Source of the DNA: Halichondria panicea
Lineage: Eukaryota > Porifera > Demospongiae > Suberitida > Halichondriidae
Direction: 5' to 3'
Assembly: GCF_963675165.1 (NCBI RefSeq)
Contig: NC_087391.1
Coordinates: 3,956,646-4,020,645 of the forward strand
DNA length: 64,000 nucleotides
The notes beneath the pieces were generated by a model. That model searched no databases, was not told the origin of the DNA, and saw nothing but the letters and a program-made list of their open reading frames with translations. A program made the translations under genes and the position numbers. Of this stretch, positions 1-12,800 are shown piece by piece (position 1 is the first letter of the stretch; each line of letters begins with the position of its first letter).

Positions 1-56
1 ATGGTTCGGGCTGCATCATAATCAGGCAGTAGCTGCATGGAGTCATACTGCTGAGA

Positions 57-298
57 GTGGGAATTGTCAGTTAGAAACTTCCTCTACAACCTACTATTTA
101 TTTTCCTCGAACAAGAAACCCAGCTACAGTACCAAACAGACTACATACAATCCAACAGACATTTAGTAACACCGTTAGTGGGAATTGTCAGTTAGAAACT
201 TCCTCTACAACCTACTATTTATTTTCCTCGAACAAGAAACCCAGCTACAGTACCAAACAGACTACATACAATCCAACAGACATTTAGTAACACCGTTC
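57..298. repeat. 121-bp tandem duplication
   Basis: The block beginning GGGAATTGTCAGTTAGAAAC at about 59 is repeated almost perfectly from about 180, giving two head-to-tail copies of 121 bp. The near identity suggests a recent duplication. Confidence 0.9.
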
Positions 299-552
299 CA
301 GTTAGATATTCCCTGGAAGAGAGCAATAAAATGTATGAAGGAAATATGCACACATACGTACTTCCAGGTCTTTGAAATGAATAGCTTAGTGGGCCAGCTG
401 AACAGTAACATGATATGTCTACAAGTCAAGTCTACATCATTTTCACGCCCATAAAAATAATAATGACAAATGCGATATTATTATACGAGAAACACGTACA
501 CAATTGAATCATTAGAATAGTGTGCTCGTTCTAATACAGCCATGTAATCAAT

Positions 553-694
553 AGGACAGCGGGTAATTTCCGTTGCAGTGCATATTTTCGTGTGAACTAC
601 GTTTTCTAAATATTCGCACAGCTCAGAATAGTGACGTAGATTCAATATCTCATTTACAACTAATGCTCTAAATACGAAAATAACCCGCTATACG
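553..694. mobile_element. Palindromic MITE-like element, CGGGTAAT family
   Basis: One side reads AGCGGGTAATTTCCG and the other CGAAAATAACCCGCTATACGG, inverted relative to each other, with degenerate sequence between. The same termini recur at 33739-33905, 35127-35334 and in partial form elsewhere in the window, so this is one copy of a short non-autonomous inverted-repeat family. No coding capacity. Confidence 0.6.
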
Positions 695-1603
695 GTAGTT
701 AGGTTATGATAATTATGAATATATGCACCTCCATATATACCAGTAAACTACTCAAGGTACTGTGTGAGCACGATTGTTATGGCTATGGGGACAATAGCAG
801 GAGTACCACAGGACAGGTGGACAACCCACACTTTAATTGACAGCTGCAATTACCACACAACAGCAAAAGTCCCACACATTCAGCTCATTGTATTAACACC
901 CCCACTATACACATTGTGAATGCTGCATGGCTACTGCAAGCTGTTGTACCTATCAACACTAGCTCCTTGTATACACTGTGAATGTTTACACACGTATACA
1001 CAGTTGCATGGTTGTATATACATGTATGTATGACTCAGAATTCAGTAGGTGGGGGCACAGATTATTTCATAGCGTGGGAAAAAATAACTAAAAACTCGCA
1101 ATGAGCTTTAAAAGGGGATGAAAAACATTGCTGTGGTTCCATACAAGGAAGTTTCAAGGATATGTGAGACAATACATTGATGTGAATAACTGAGTGGGTT
1201 TAAAATAAGGTTTTAATTGGTGGTGGTTTCACTATGAATTCCCTTAGAGTGAGAATGTATACCCCTTGAAAACAGGTTGTAATTTCAGTATTTTGTGTAC
1301 ATGTAGTAGAAACGACATGTAGTAGAAACGATTTCACTTTGGGTATATACATTGTACATTGTAGTACTCTCCATGTATTTTCTACCAAGTCTGATCAAAC
1401 TGACCCGGATCAGATACTCTACGCTGTTCTCTGCAATGAGCCTAAACCTAAGCGTCATTATGCAAGGATTGAAATTAAGTTTGCTACTCTCACTTTGCTA
1501 CTCCCAGCTCTCAGCCCTATAATGGATAATTCCCTTAATTTATATAAGGTGTATAAGTGGTGCCAGTAACCTTACAACTCAAAGGCAGTTCTACAGTAAG
1601 TTA

Positions 1604-2090
1604 GAGTAGGGGATTACGCCAGACACATAGGGCAGCACCCCTAGAGAGTAGGGGACTACACCAGACACATAGAGCAGCACCCCTAGAGAGTAGGGGACTA
1701 CACCAGACACATAGGGCAGCACCCCTAGAGAGTAGGGGACTACACCAGACACATAGGGCAGCACCCCTAGAGAGTAGGGGACTACACCAGACACATAGGG
1801 CAGCACCCCTAGAGAGTAGGGGACTACACCAGACACATAGGGCAGCACCCCTAGAGAGTAGGGGACTACACCAGACACATAGGGCAGCACCCCTAGAGAG
1901 TAGGGGACTACACCAGACACATAGGGCAGCAACCCCTAGAGAGTAGGGAACTACACCAGACACATAGGACAGCACCCCTAGCAAGAGAGTAGGGAACTAC
2001 ACCAGACACATAGGCGGGCAGCACCCCTAGAGAGTAAGACTACACCAGACACATAGGCGGGCAGCACCCCTCAAGAGTAGGGGATACAGA
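1604..2090. repeat. 42-bp minisatellite
   Basis: About eleven head-to-tail copies of a 42-bp unit containing ACTACACCAGACACATAGGG and AGCACCCCTAGAGAGTAGGG. Central copies are identical; copies from about 1930 on carry small indels. Because 42 is a multiple of three, two minus-strand frames stay open with a 14-residue period. This is a by-product of the period and I do not call it a gene. Confidence 0.92.
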
Positions 2091-3858
2091 TATGAGTATG
2101 ATAGTGTATTATTTGCAGTCCTTGTGCCAAGAGGGAACTTACACTCTGGAACTAACAGGGCACCTCCCTGCACTGAAGTATTCACCCAGGGGAACAACCA
2201 ATGTGTAGGGGGGTTGTATGGGGGGAAGATAGTGTATGGGCTAGCCCCTTGGTTAGACCAGGGGAGAGTCTCTTGACAATTAAACTATTGTGACAATTAA
2301 GTGCATGAGCTTTGTCTAGTTACCACAGCATATGGTGTTAGATTACTTCTTAATCAACCATCCATTAAATGTGTAGCATGTTGTATATGTACCACACATA
2401 CTTGTGCAATTAAACGTGTCCACTGCGTCCACCTACATTGTACATGTACATGTAAACTGTACACAGGAAATCTCCTTATTACAGCCACCGTTAGCCTGGC
2501 CCAAGGGTGATCTCTATAAATTGTAGTATACATACATGTACGTATGACCCCAAGGAAAGCATATGCAGCTGTGTGGGAGAGGATAGTTAAGTATGCAATG
2601 GAAATAGTGCATGGGCCTAAAATGATAGCTAGTATTATGAACAGTAATTGATACTTTAACATTACATGAAGGGGCTTAATTTGTACAATAATCCCCATTT
2701 TAATACACGAAAACATCACTTGAAATAAATACGGAAGTCATGCATTCGATAATCATCATGGTAGAGCTAACTACGTACGTATTAACATCTAAGTGGAATC
2801 ATTACCTCATTAATTAAGAGTATGCTTTGAATTGAACACTAGGAAAACACAGCTGGGAATATTGAGCTAGGAAACTGAGAATAGTGGGGAATTGCGCACA
2901 TGCGCACGCTACAAGATCAAAGATGTTAATTCCTTAATGTGTCGTAGTCACGTACGTCTCAAAAGTATACACAATACTGCAAAACAACCAGCCATCATAT
3001 AAGATATTGTACGTGTGTTCTTCAATGCAGTGCCTGCGGACTATACAATATCAACATGTTACTTGTATACGTTTACTCACAATAGGGTGTTTTGAAAACA
3101 TACAATGTAAACTTTTGCACCCTAAGTACGTAGCTATACATGTATGTGTATGTGCATATAATATATACCGCATGCACACCCATGTGCTTAAGTTACAGTT
3201 GTATAACCTACGCCGTATCAGTGTATGTAAACCAATAAACATAATCAATACGAGTCAACCAGTTTCACTAGCAAGAGGGAATGTTTACAACTGGTAGGAG
3301 AAACAGTCAGAAGACAAAGGTCAAATAAAGAGGGATGACACAACTTACGGTCTATATTTAGAAGCTATATTATAATTATAATAACATTGAACTGTGCAAA
3401 AGCAATGTCATAGTTCAGTAGTTCAGTAAAACCAATCACAATAATTATTTATATATCCACATACATGTATGTATATAATCCCCCTGGTTATTGCGTATAT
3501 TACATGTACTAGGCAGGTACAGCATGTGCATGATTTCATCAGATGTATAGGACCAGTAATGACCTTATTTAGTGCAGCCTTTCTGGACCTAGCCTAGACC
3601 ACATCCTAATTACAACAGGACATACGTCATCAGAAACATGAAAATTCTTCACAAAGTCTTCAAAAGCTTGCACAAGCACACACAACAGACCCCCTATAAG
3701 AATTCTTACGTACATTTAATTGGGACAGAATAAATCCACCACAGCCAGGACACAGTTTACATACCATCAATAGTTGCCTTGTAAACAATAACACTGTTAC
3801 TAATATTATACTCATAAATATAAATAGAATATAATTATACATGGCTATAAAAGTTTAC

Positions 3859-6800
3859 CTGAACACTCTCAATATTCAGCATTCCTATGTGATTCAAGAA
3901 CAGCCGTGCCGTGTTCACGCACTCTTGAACCCTGTGTGTGTGCGGGGGAGGAAGTTATGGTAATATTCAACCCAGGCCTACTTTACAGTGGAACCTCTTA
4001 CATGCATAAAAACAGTCAGACCAGAAAATTCAACCAAGTCATATCATTACATCAGTACTTTTACTGGTGAACCGGTTCGCGAGCCAACAACCTTTGACCA
4101 TTGCACACGTGCTCGTATACATGTTATACTTATTGTCCACTACATCAGAATTTATGGCAGTAAACCTCCGAGGACGAGGGCGAAGCCCCGAGGCCAAGGA
4201 TAGTTTACGTTTGCCATAAAATTCGAATGTAGTGGACAATAAGTGTTATATACCCACTTGAATGAAAAGTACTTGCTACCTAAGCTACCTCACCTTGGAT
4301 ACAACTAGCAAACAGTCTCAAAAACTATTGAAAACGAACAAAAAGCTTGTGCGTATAGCTTGAAGCCAGTGCTAAGCTTCTAGCTCTACGCACTAACTCG
4401 TCAATGTCCAAGCAGTGAGCCCCACCCTTCCTCATGTTTAGCGAGCCCCACCCATCTGTCCTGCCCTTGTCAACAAGTGTCTAGCTTCTTTTTGGCTGTG
4501 TAGATCTAGTATAAAATCAGTGCGCCCTCAACGCAAGGGAATTATGAGGAATGTGCTCCAGGGCTGGGGTTTATGGTAGTTAAACCCCACCCAGTTGCTA
4601 TGATACAGACCCCAAGTGGGGAATATGTAGGTATATTTTTGCAAAGCCATTGGAACTCGCTAAGTATGCATAATTATGTTTGATGCTCGCAATTTTTGTT
4701 GTAGTAATCTGCAGCCCCCTAAAATCACACCTCTTCGTTTAGAGGTTGCATTGCCTAATATTAGAGCAAAGCAGTATAGCCGGAATGTGTGTGTGTGTGT
4801 GTGTGTATGCAGTTCGTTTTTACTTGATGAAATACTTTGACAGTAGGTACCATACGCATAGCAACGATGCATTAATTCTTGATTTCTGAATTCTTCCCCT
4901 ATTGAAAGTTTGGGAACCTAACAATTTCCTATACATGTACCTCTTTTATGAAACTAGGAAAATGAAACAATATTTACCCACCACCAGAAATCCAATTAGT
5001 GTCAATTAATTAATCCACAAGCATGCACATTTGTATGGTACATGTACATGTATGTATAGTCAACAAAAAGTGCACACGAACCTGGTAGGCTCCAAAGCTA
5101 TCGTAGGGTCAGGGTATGTCACACTGTCTCTACGGAGACGAGCCTTATTGTGAACTTTGACCTCCTCCTCAATCTACACAGGAAAGCAAGTAATCACCGT
5201 GGATACATAGCATACGATATGTGCAGTCACTGGATCATGGGAAAGCAAACAAATAAACTTTTGGATTCCAGAATTAGACAAGTATATTATAATACATACA
5301 ATTTAGCTCTAGGTAGTGTTGAAACCTGCTCTGAGAAATTGAGGCATGTCGTGTGAGAATAAGAGCAATGGCTGACCTGCTGAGTGGTGAGTGCAGCAAT
5401 GGCCGTGTGTAGAGGCAGGGAGATATCGTCTAACACCTCCTCCAGGTCAGGGATACTCTGGTTACTGTAATGGGGGCAAACCACACGCGTATACAGGAAG
5501 GGTCATTGATAACTGGAGACATCACATCACCATTTAAAGATTGTGGGACTACTGCATGCTCAGGTTGATTGAGATTGGCTCGTGTCCGTACTACCTACAG
5601 TACCAAACATTATGGTGGTGTTCAGGGCAATTAATGACCCCTAAACAACGGGTAAGTACTTGTAGATCCGTTGCAAGAGCATTGTCTACAAGAACACCCA
5701 CTCAACACTAGGAAGGTTAACTGCAACAGTTTAGTTACTACTGACAGTGTCAGGTTGAAGGTGACCCTTACAACCACACAATAAAGTGACGGAAACCCTA
5801 AACAACGGGTAAGTACTTGTAGATCCGTTGCAAGAGCATTGTCTACAAGAACAACCACTCAACACTAGGAAGGTTACTGCAACAGTTTAGTTACTACTGA
5901 CAGTGTCAGGTTGAAGGTGACCCTTACAACCACACAATAAAGTGACGGAAACCCAATATCAGATAATGTTTATGTCAACATGAGTACCTGTGTTGTTGAG
6001 GGTATTCTCAAAGCAATTTATGTCTTAATCAGACTATTTACAAACATTAAATGGTACACAAAGTAATCGAATATAGCCCTAATCAAATACAGAGAATGGA
6101 GCTATAGATATGTTGGGCATAGAAGCATTAGAAGAGAGACGGAATGCCCCTAGAGAAGTTCACAGCCCAAAACAAAGTACTAATCAGGATCAAGTCAATC
6201 ATAGGTATGATCTTCATACGTAATCTAACGTAAAGAAGCTCCATTTTAATCATGCCCTATAGCTGTACATACATCCCCTGTGGGTTTCCTGTTTAGGCTA
6301 CAGTACACACTTTGACCTCCATGCACTGCACTGACAGTGACACCCTGACAGGTGTATACCCAGAAAGCCCTAATCACTAGAGCTAACCAAGCACTCCCGA
6401 CAACTTAGTAAATAGAAGTGCCAAATACATGTACAAGGGATGTGCTGTTATTGTCTCTTTGATAAACAGAGCTAGAAGAAGCAACACTGCTGCAGCATAA
6501 TTATTCTACTTTGATTAGTGTCTCTGAAAGCTGCCATTGTGGTCACATTGTCATATGTATTCTTCCTCTTTGTTCGTTTTTTTACAATTTGTATTATGAA
6601 ATTGCTGTCAATTATCGCATACCAGGCGGCCTTTCTCTTCGCGGCCTGGAATCGAGGCTAACATGTACACTGCACTATTGACACAACACCCACATATACA
6701 TGTAACACCCTGTTTACAATGATAGCTGAGTCACATGACTAGTGACAATATTCATGGGTGGTGAAATCACCTCCCCATCCTACAGGAAAACGACGGGAAT

Positions 6801-9800
6801 CAAAACAAATGCACGAGAATGTAAACAACATGATCTACATGTATAGGATGTAAACACACTAGAGCTAATGAGCTGTAGTTTATAGGGAGTTCTCTTATAC
6901 ATGTACGGATATATACGGATAATCAAAATCAGGCACAGTCATTATTAATTTTGCTGACTGAGCCTAGTGAAACTCTAGTGCCAGTCAACAATGACATAGT
7001 AGTTGACAGACATAGTAGTTGACAGACATAGCTAATGGTATTAACGGCTGGGAAATATGAGTGCAACTCAATTAAAGCTCTAACCTACATGTAATCCATA
7101 TGTCACAAAGAATAGATGTTACCACAACACACAGCTTTGTAATTACAGCTTAGACACAACGTTTCTTCTCTGCACCCATTCAACTGTGTCGCAATCAGAT
7201 ACCATGTCAGTACACTAGCTAGCATCAAAATACTGAGATTGCAGAGGTTAGGGCAAAACGAGTAGACTAGTACCACGGCAATCACAATGATGTCCTGCAA
7301 ATAGTCTCAAAGGATTTCATTGCAAAGAAAGTCACATACGTATTAACTCACATTTTCATGATGGGCTCCTGGTCGACTTGTTCTGGCCATGGCCTCCGCT
7401 CCAAGTCTGACTGAGGTATTGTGCGAGGGGTCCTTGGATGTGGGCGGGGCTTGCTGATCATATGATCAGTGGAAACCTGCAGGACCAAAAAGATACTCTT
7501 TAACAGGGGTACATTTCTACTAGGTAGATGCGTTTATGAGTTTCCTGTACTACCAGGAGGCATGAATATTCATGCACTCCTGGTAGCCCATCAAAACACC
7601 CTCATTAAGGTGAATAGTCTTGCTGTCTACATGGCAGCTCAAGGGAGAATTCACTCAAAGGAGTTTACACTGACATATCACATAGTGTGGGGGTGGACAG
7701 GGAAAATGGGAAAATAGGGAAAATACAAGAATGGTGGTGCATTTCTATAAAGGAAATGCTTCTATAATCAAAGGAAGTAAACAAACCAATGTATGCATGT
7801 ATTGTACACTGCTATCTATTAATGGATACATCACTATATAGAAGCTGTCAGGAAACCCTTCCCTGTGGTATCTGTGGTATTGAAAGGGAATGTGTGTACC
7901 CAAACAGATAAGGGACGATGCACTTTCCCTTCTCACACTAAATGCGCTTGCCACAGGCAAGTACAAATACAAACAAACTTAGCAACCAATAATATTAGGA
8001 GCCAAGCTGCCTCCTCTCATTCCCATTACATCATCATGAAACATGCTTACTGTCACAGCTGCACACTTACGTATGCATGATAATGTTATAGTACATTAGG
8101 TGTCGGCAAGTCTCATTTTAAGCTATTCCGAGAAAACTACTGTCAATGGAAGGAAGGCAAAAATAGCTGCCTTCCACTATTGTTATACCTAATTCCTAAT
8201 CTATGGTATTTCCGATGTGCATACCGAGTGCATATGTTTTAATAGGGAGCCAGTTTTACCTGCTGTGATCGAGGGTTATTCCGCAGCTGCATGCTCCACA
8301 CGTGTCTTCCAGTGAGGCTGCGGACAACAGCTGTCACTGTAGGCAGTGAGCTTGCATCGTCGTCATGGAATGCACCCTCCAATAGACCAAGCACCAGTGA
8401 ATTGTCCATGATGAAGTACTGGAACTTTGCATTTTCCTGTTATGCAAGGACAATTGAAACAGGTCGCAAAGTTGTAGATGGTACCTTTGTTTCAGGCCGA
8501 AGCTTCGATATAATGTCTTCTTCGGAGAGCAAAGAAGATAAAGCCTCAGCTCCACACGGTGATGGGAATGCACCCTGTGATGGAATAAACATACCATGTG
8601 CAAAAAAAAAAAAAACATGAAATTGTGACACAGAAATGAATAATGCTATCCTATCCCTATTATTTAACCTTGAAAAAAGAATGGGTCAGTAGGAGGAGGA
8701 CATGGACTGAAGAAAAATAATAAATAAAATAAGTGTGTGCTGTAAGAAAAAATAGAGTTGAGTCAGACTATATTGCTCGGGCTGCTAACTGATACCTATT
8801 CACAGATGCTATCCCCCTACTGCCTATCACGAAACCTTTTGCCTGCTGCTTTTCAGCCCTGGGCCAGTACGATTTTCATTATTCAACCTGGACATTTTAG
8901 ACTCATCTGAAACACCCATGTTGATGCTAGACTTAGAGCGGACACCCGATCGACATAGAATATCAACCACCAGGATTCCCGACCTCAAACCCTTCAACAA
9001 CTCTAGCTCTGGAAGCTCCAGTTACAGCCACACGCGACCTTGGCCAGCTGACATTTATGGACACATATTTTGCTTATAACCACCTCAAAACTCATTTCTA
9101 CTACAGTAAAACACCTACAGCCTTCTCCATGACACAGGAGAGTATGAATTCAGCCATTTCTTTCACTCTTCCAGAAATTGGCTTCATCTCCTTGTTGCCT
9201 ATTTCAAGAATAAAGCAAAAAAACACAAAAAAAACACTGAATACATAATTCTAAATGGTTGAGGCCTTCTTCACCTTTGTACACCTTCTCCCCATTTGCC
9301 ATCTGCAGAAAAGAAGGGAAGGTGCAGTGATTAAAATCAGGCAACTCGGGCATGTACCATCTCTTCTAGTGCAGAGAAACTAATCAAAAGATCACAGCAT
9401 GTGTCCCAATCATGTATCGGTATTATCGATATTAAAACTGCATGTACATATGCATTATGCTATAATAATTACAGAGGTCAAGAGTACAGTGAATATCTAT
9501 ACTCAGACTCACAGATGACACTGTGCCTGACACACCCAGTTCTATCACCTCCATTACAGCTGTCAGTGACTCCTGCAAGGGAGGTTGCACTATGAGCACC
9601 ATCGTTTAACATATTATATGCACTAGCTCATGCATGCAGTTGCCATAATGTACGTCCTCGGAACCAGAACTGTACGTGTACAGTTATTTCACACACAGTG
9701 ATCACAGTTCCCAACACCAGCCTCTGTTATTATAGATCACCATGCACCGCCCACTGTGTTTGCTATACTACACTTAATTGTGTTCCTGCCGCCATTGAGA

Positions 9801-12800
9801 GGGGGACCACGACCTTTGAAGTAATTACATCAGGAATGTAGTAATGTCCTTAGCAAACGGATTAACCCTAGATAAATTGTTAGGTTGCCTGGGTTTCATT
9901 CAGTACCCACATACACGTATACTGTCTCCAGTACGTAGGGGATTTACCAGATACAATACATATACATGTACATGTACGTGTAGACCTCATACAAATTTAG
10001 TCACACAACTCATTGGAACTATTACCAGGTCGCCCACACACATAGTACACAGTCTAAACAACAGAAAATACACAATGTGTAACAATCAGATCGACATCTT
10101 GAAACCTGTGTGCATGCATGTGTACACAGATGAAGCTAGTGTGAGCCACCTTGTAACCTAGGAGATAGGGGTGTGCATTGATCCAGCGTAGCAGGGTGTT
10201 GAGAGCAGCCACTATGGACGTGTGGAGATCCTTGTTGTGTTGAGGCCTGTCCTTCATGGCTTGGTGCTGGATAAAGCTACACACCAGCAGCACAGGATGC
10301 TGACAGTCACTGCGATCTGTGGGAGTAGAGATTGTAAAACGTTGACAATACCGTATTTGTACAAATTGCTAATAAACAGACTGCATCAGGTTTAACAAAA
10401 GATTGTGCTGATAAGTAGTTTATCAAACCGTATCTACAGGTATCTTTGGTATAATTACCCCGTACAATTATTAATAGGAGCCCTACAACTAACTACACAT
10501 CTCCCCGTACTAATGTCCTCGATTTGCAGCTCTGCCAGTCCCCCAAAGAGCTCTAGTGCAGCCAAGGCCACTTGCACGTTAGTCTCTCCCCACTCAGTCA
10601 GACAGTAGTTGCCCGATGTCACAGCCTGCTGGAACAGAGACGACGTTGAATAGACTGTGTGTGTGTGGAGGGGGGAGGGGATGTGTGTATGTGGGGAGGG
10701 TGTGTGGGTGGGGGATGCATGTGTGGGGTGGAGGGTGGGGGAGGATGTGTGAGTGGGGGATGCATGTGTGTGGTGGAGGGTGGGGGAGGATGTGTGGGTA
10801 GGGGATGCATGTGTGTGGTGGAGGGTGGGGGAGGATGTGTGGGTAGGGGATGCATGTGTGTGGTGGAGGGTGGGGGAGGATGTGTGGGTAGGGGATGCAT
10901 GTGTGTGGTGGAGGGTGGGGGAGGATGTGTGGGTAGGGGATGCATGTGTGGGGTGGAGGGTGTGTGGGTGGGGGAGGATGTGTGGGTAATTGAACATAGG
11001 TAAGGGGCAAACAGTAGCTATTCATGACTGAGCCTGATTGTACGCCCACGAATAAAATGTTTTCCCCTACAACAACAAACAGGCACCTACAACTACAACA
11101 AACAGGCAAGGTTTCTGCATTTTGGACGCCCTCATATTTCTAGGAAGAGGCCTGTAATACATTAACACGCATGAATTGATTTATGTGATAAAACGTATCA
11201 CTGTAGTAACCACTACATACATGTACATGTACATGTACATCCAACAATTCACCTAGTCAACAAAGAGGCATAATTGCTTTCAAACGGGCCTTATTTGGAA
11301 TGAGCGTATGGAATTTTAATTTTAAGCAATTAAGTAATTAAATAATATGGGTGCACCAGGACATACGTACATGTACATACGTATCTAATAAGATACGCAT
11401 AGATTTTCAAAGTAACAACAATCCATGGATAGTTCCAGGATGAAGACATGCCACATGAAACATTGTGTGGGCGTTCAGTGGACATACCGGTGCCATTTAG
11501 CCATAATTATAACAGAATATTCACTCCCCAATCTAACATACACCTTGATATTTTATCCACAGTTCCAACTTCCAATTTCAATAAGATGGTTTAATTTATC
11601 AATTGATAGCAGCACTAGTGCAAGCACGCACACACACACAATTATTAGTAGATTGGCAGTGGGTTCGTAGGTGTTCAGACATAATTATTTTCACTCATGT
11701 TCAAACTGTTATAATGTATCTCGATTCTGCAGAGAAAGGCTTGATCTGAAAACGGACTGGACAGGTTTATTTAGCCTTTTCTGTGTATGTATGTCTGATA
11801 TTATAATCTATAATGAATGAATACTGTCATTTGGAAGAATACAGAACTTGTACTATCTTGGTTAATAGGTTAATTCGTCATTCAGATCAGAATAGAATAA
11901 GGCAAGAGTACTCGGGATTTGCTGAGGTATGGGCCCTCAGCATAGTGTACACACCAAACACACAGTGTACTGTACACAAACAAGTCTGGAAGTATTTGAA
12001 GAGTAATATCAGCCACTAGAAACAACGTAGGGGAGGTATACATTGTGTATATAACTACAGGATGTATGTACATGTGTACAACCCCTCCCCTTCCTCCCTT
12101 GGTGATAGCTCTGATTGAAGTGTAAACCACAATAGAAAAACAGATACTGTACAGTACTGCACCCTTTTGAACTTCTATAAATTTATACTACACAAAACGA
12201 TTATCAAATAAATAAATTGCATCGCTGGTACACGTACAGCTTTCCCAGCATAATTAGGGAGATACCCTAATCTTACATCATATAATTACTTGCACTGTAA
12301 GAAATTGAAGGAAGGAGACAGAAGTCTGCCAACACTCTATGAAGAGAGGCAGCAGCCCTCTAACACACAAAACGAATACAGAGTCGCAGTTTTGGGGCTT
12401 ACTTTCTTTATAATGCTGTTCAAACATCATTGCCTACAACAACCTTACATACCAGCACTAACCGACCAACCAAAGCACACACTCCTTATTCTATACCTCG
12501 GTGATAACTGACCAGTTGGTGAGAGGGTGATCTGTGACTGGACTGAGGCGTCACTCCGAGTGGCACCGAGGGGACGATGGGGGGCATTGATGGATGACAC
12601 TTCCACATCCTCCTCACTCTCAACAGAGATCATCCGAGACACGGCATTCTCATAGCACACTGTAGGGCAAATTACATAACACAATAAAGTGCAGCTCAGC
12701 TAAACAAGAATGTATAGACCACGATTAAAACACGAGACAAAACGAAGGAAGTACAATGTAGAACAAGAAACTGAATGGGAACTTTCTCAATACATAGCAA

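Larger units (their letters stand above)
1..3858. other. Repeat-rich region without a defensible exon
   Basis: AT-rich DNA with stop codons in all frames apart from a 42-bp minisatellite that is open by virtue of its period. It lies downstream (3' side) of the last RALGAPB exon that I can recognise, so it is either a long intron or intergenic. On the minus strand an acceptor-like AG near 3690 is followed by an open stretch of about 40 codons to roughly 3570, but it does not resemble the Rap/Ran-GAP domain expected next. A 121-bp tandem duplication and half of a palindromic mobile element are listed separately. Confidence 0.6.

Noticed and set aside
1591-1984. Minus-strand ORFs of 113 and 127 codons with a 14-residue repeat
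   Set aside because: Two overlapping frames of the same 42-bp minisatellite are open; period divisible by three explains both.
3570-3690. Candidate RALGAPB exon downstream of 3859
   Set aside because: Acceptor-like site and short open frame, but the frame that fits the phase stops after about 14 codons and the other open frame does not resemble the GAP domain.
10455-11109. Long His/Pro- or Gly/Trp-rich ORFs on both strands
   Set aside because: Products of the 45-bp minisatellite. Only the stretch 10511-10625 on the minus strand is a real exon (RALGAPB).
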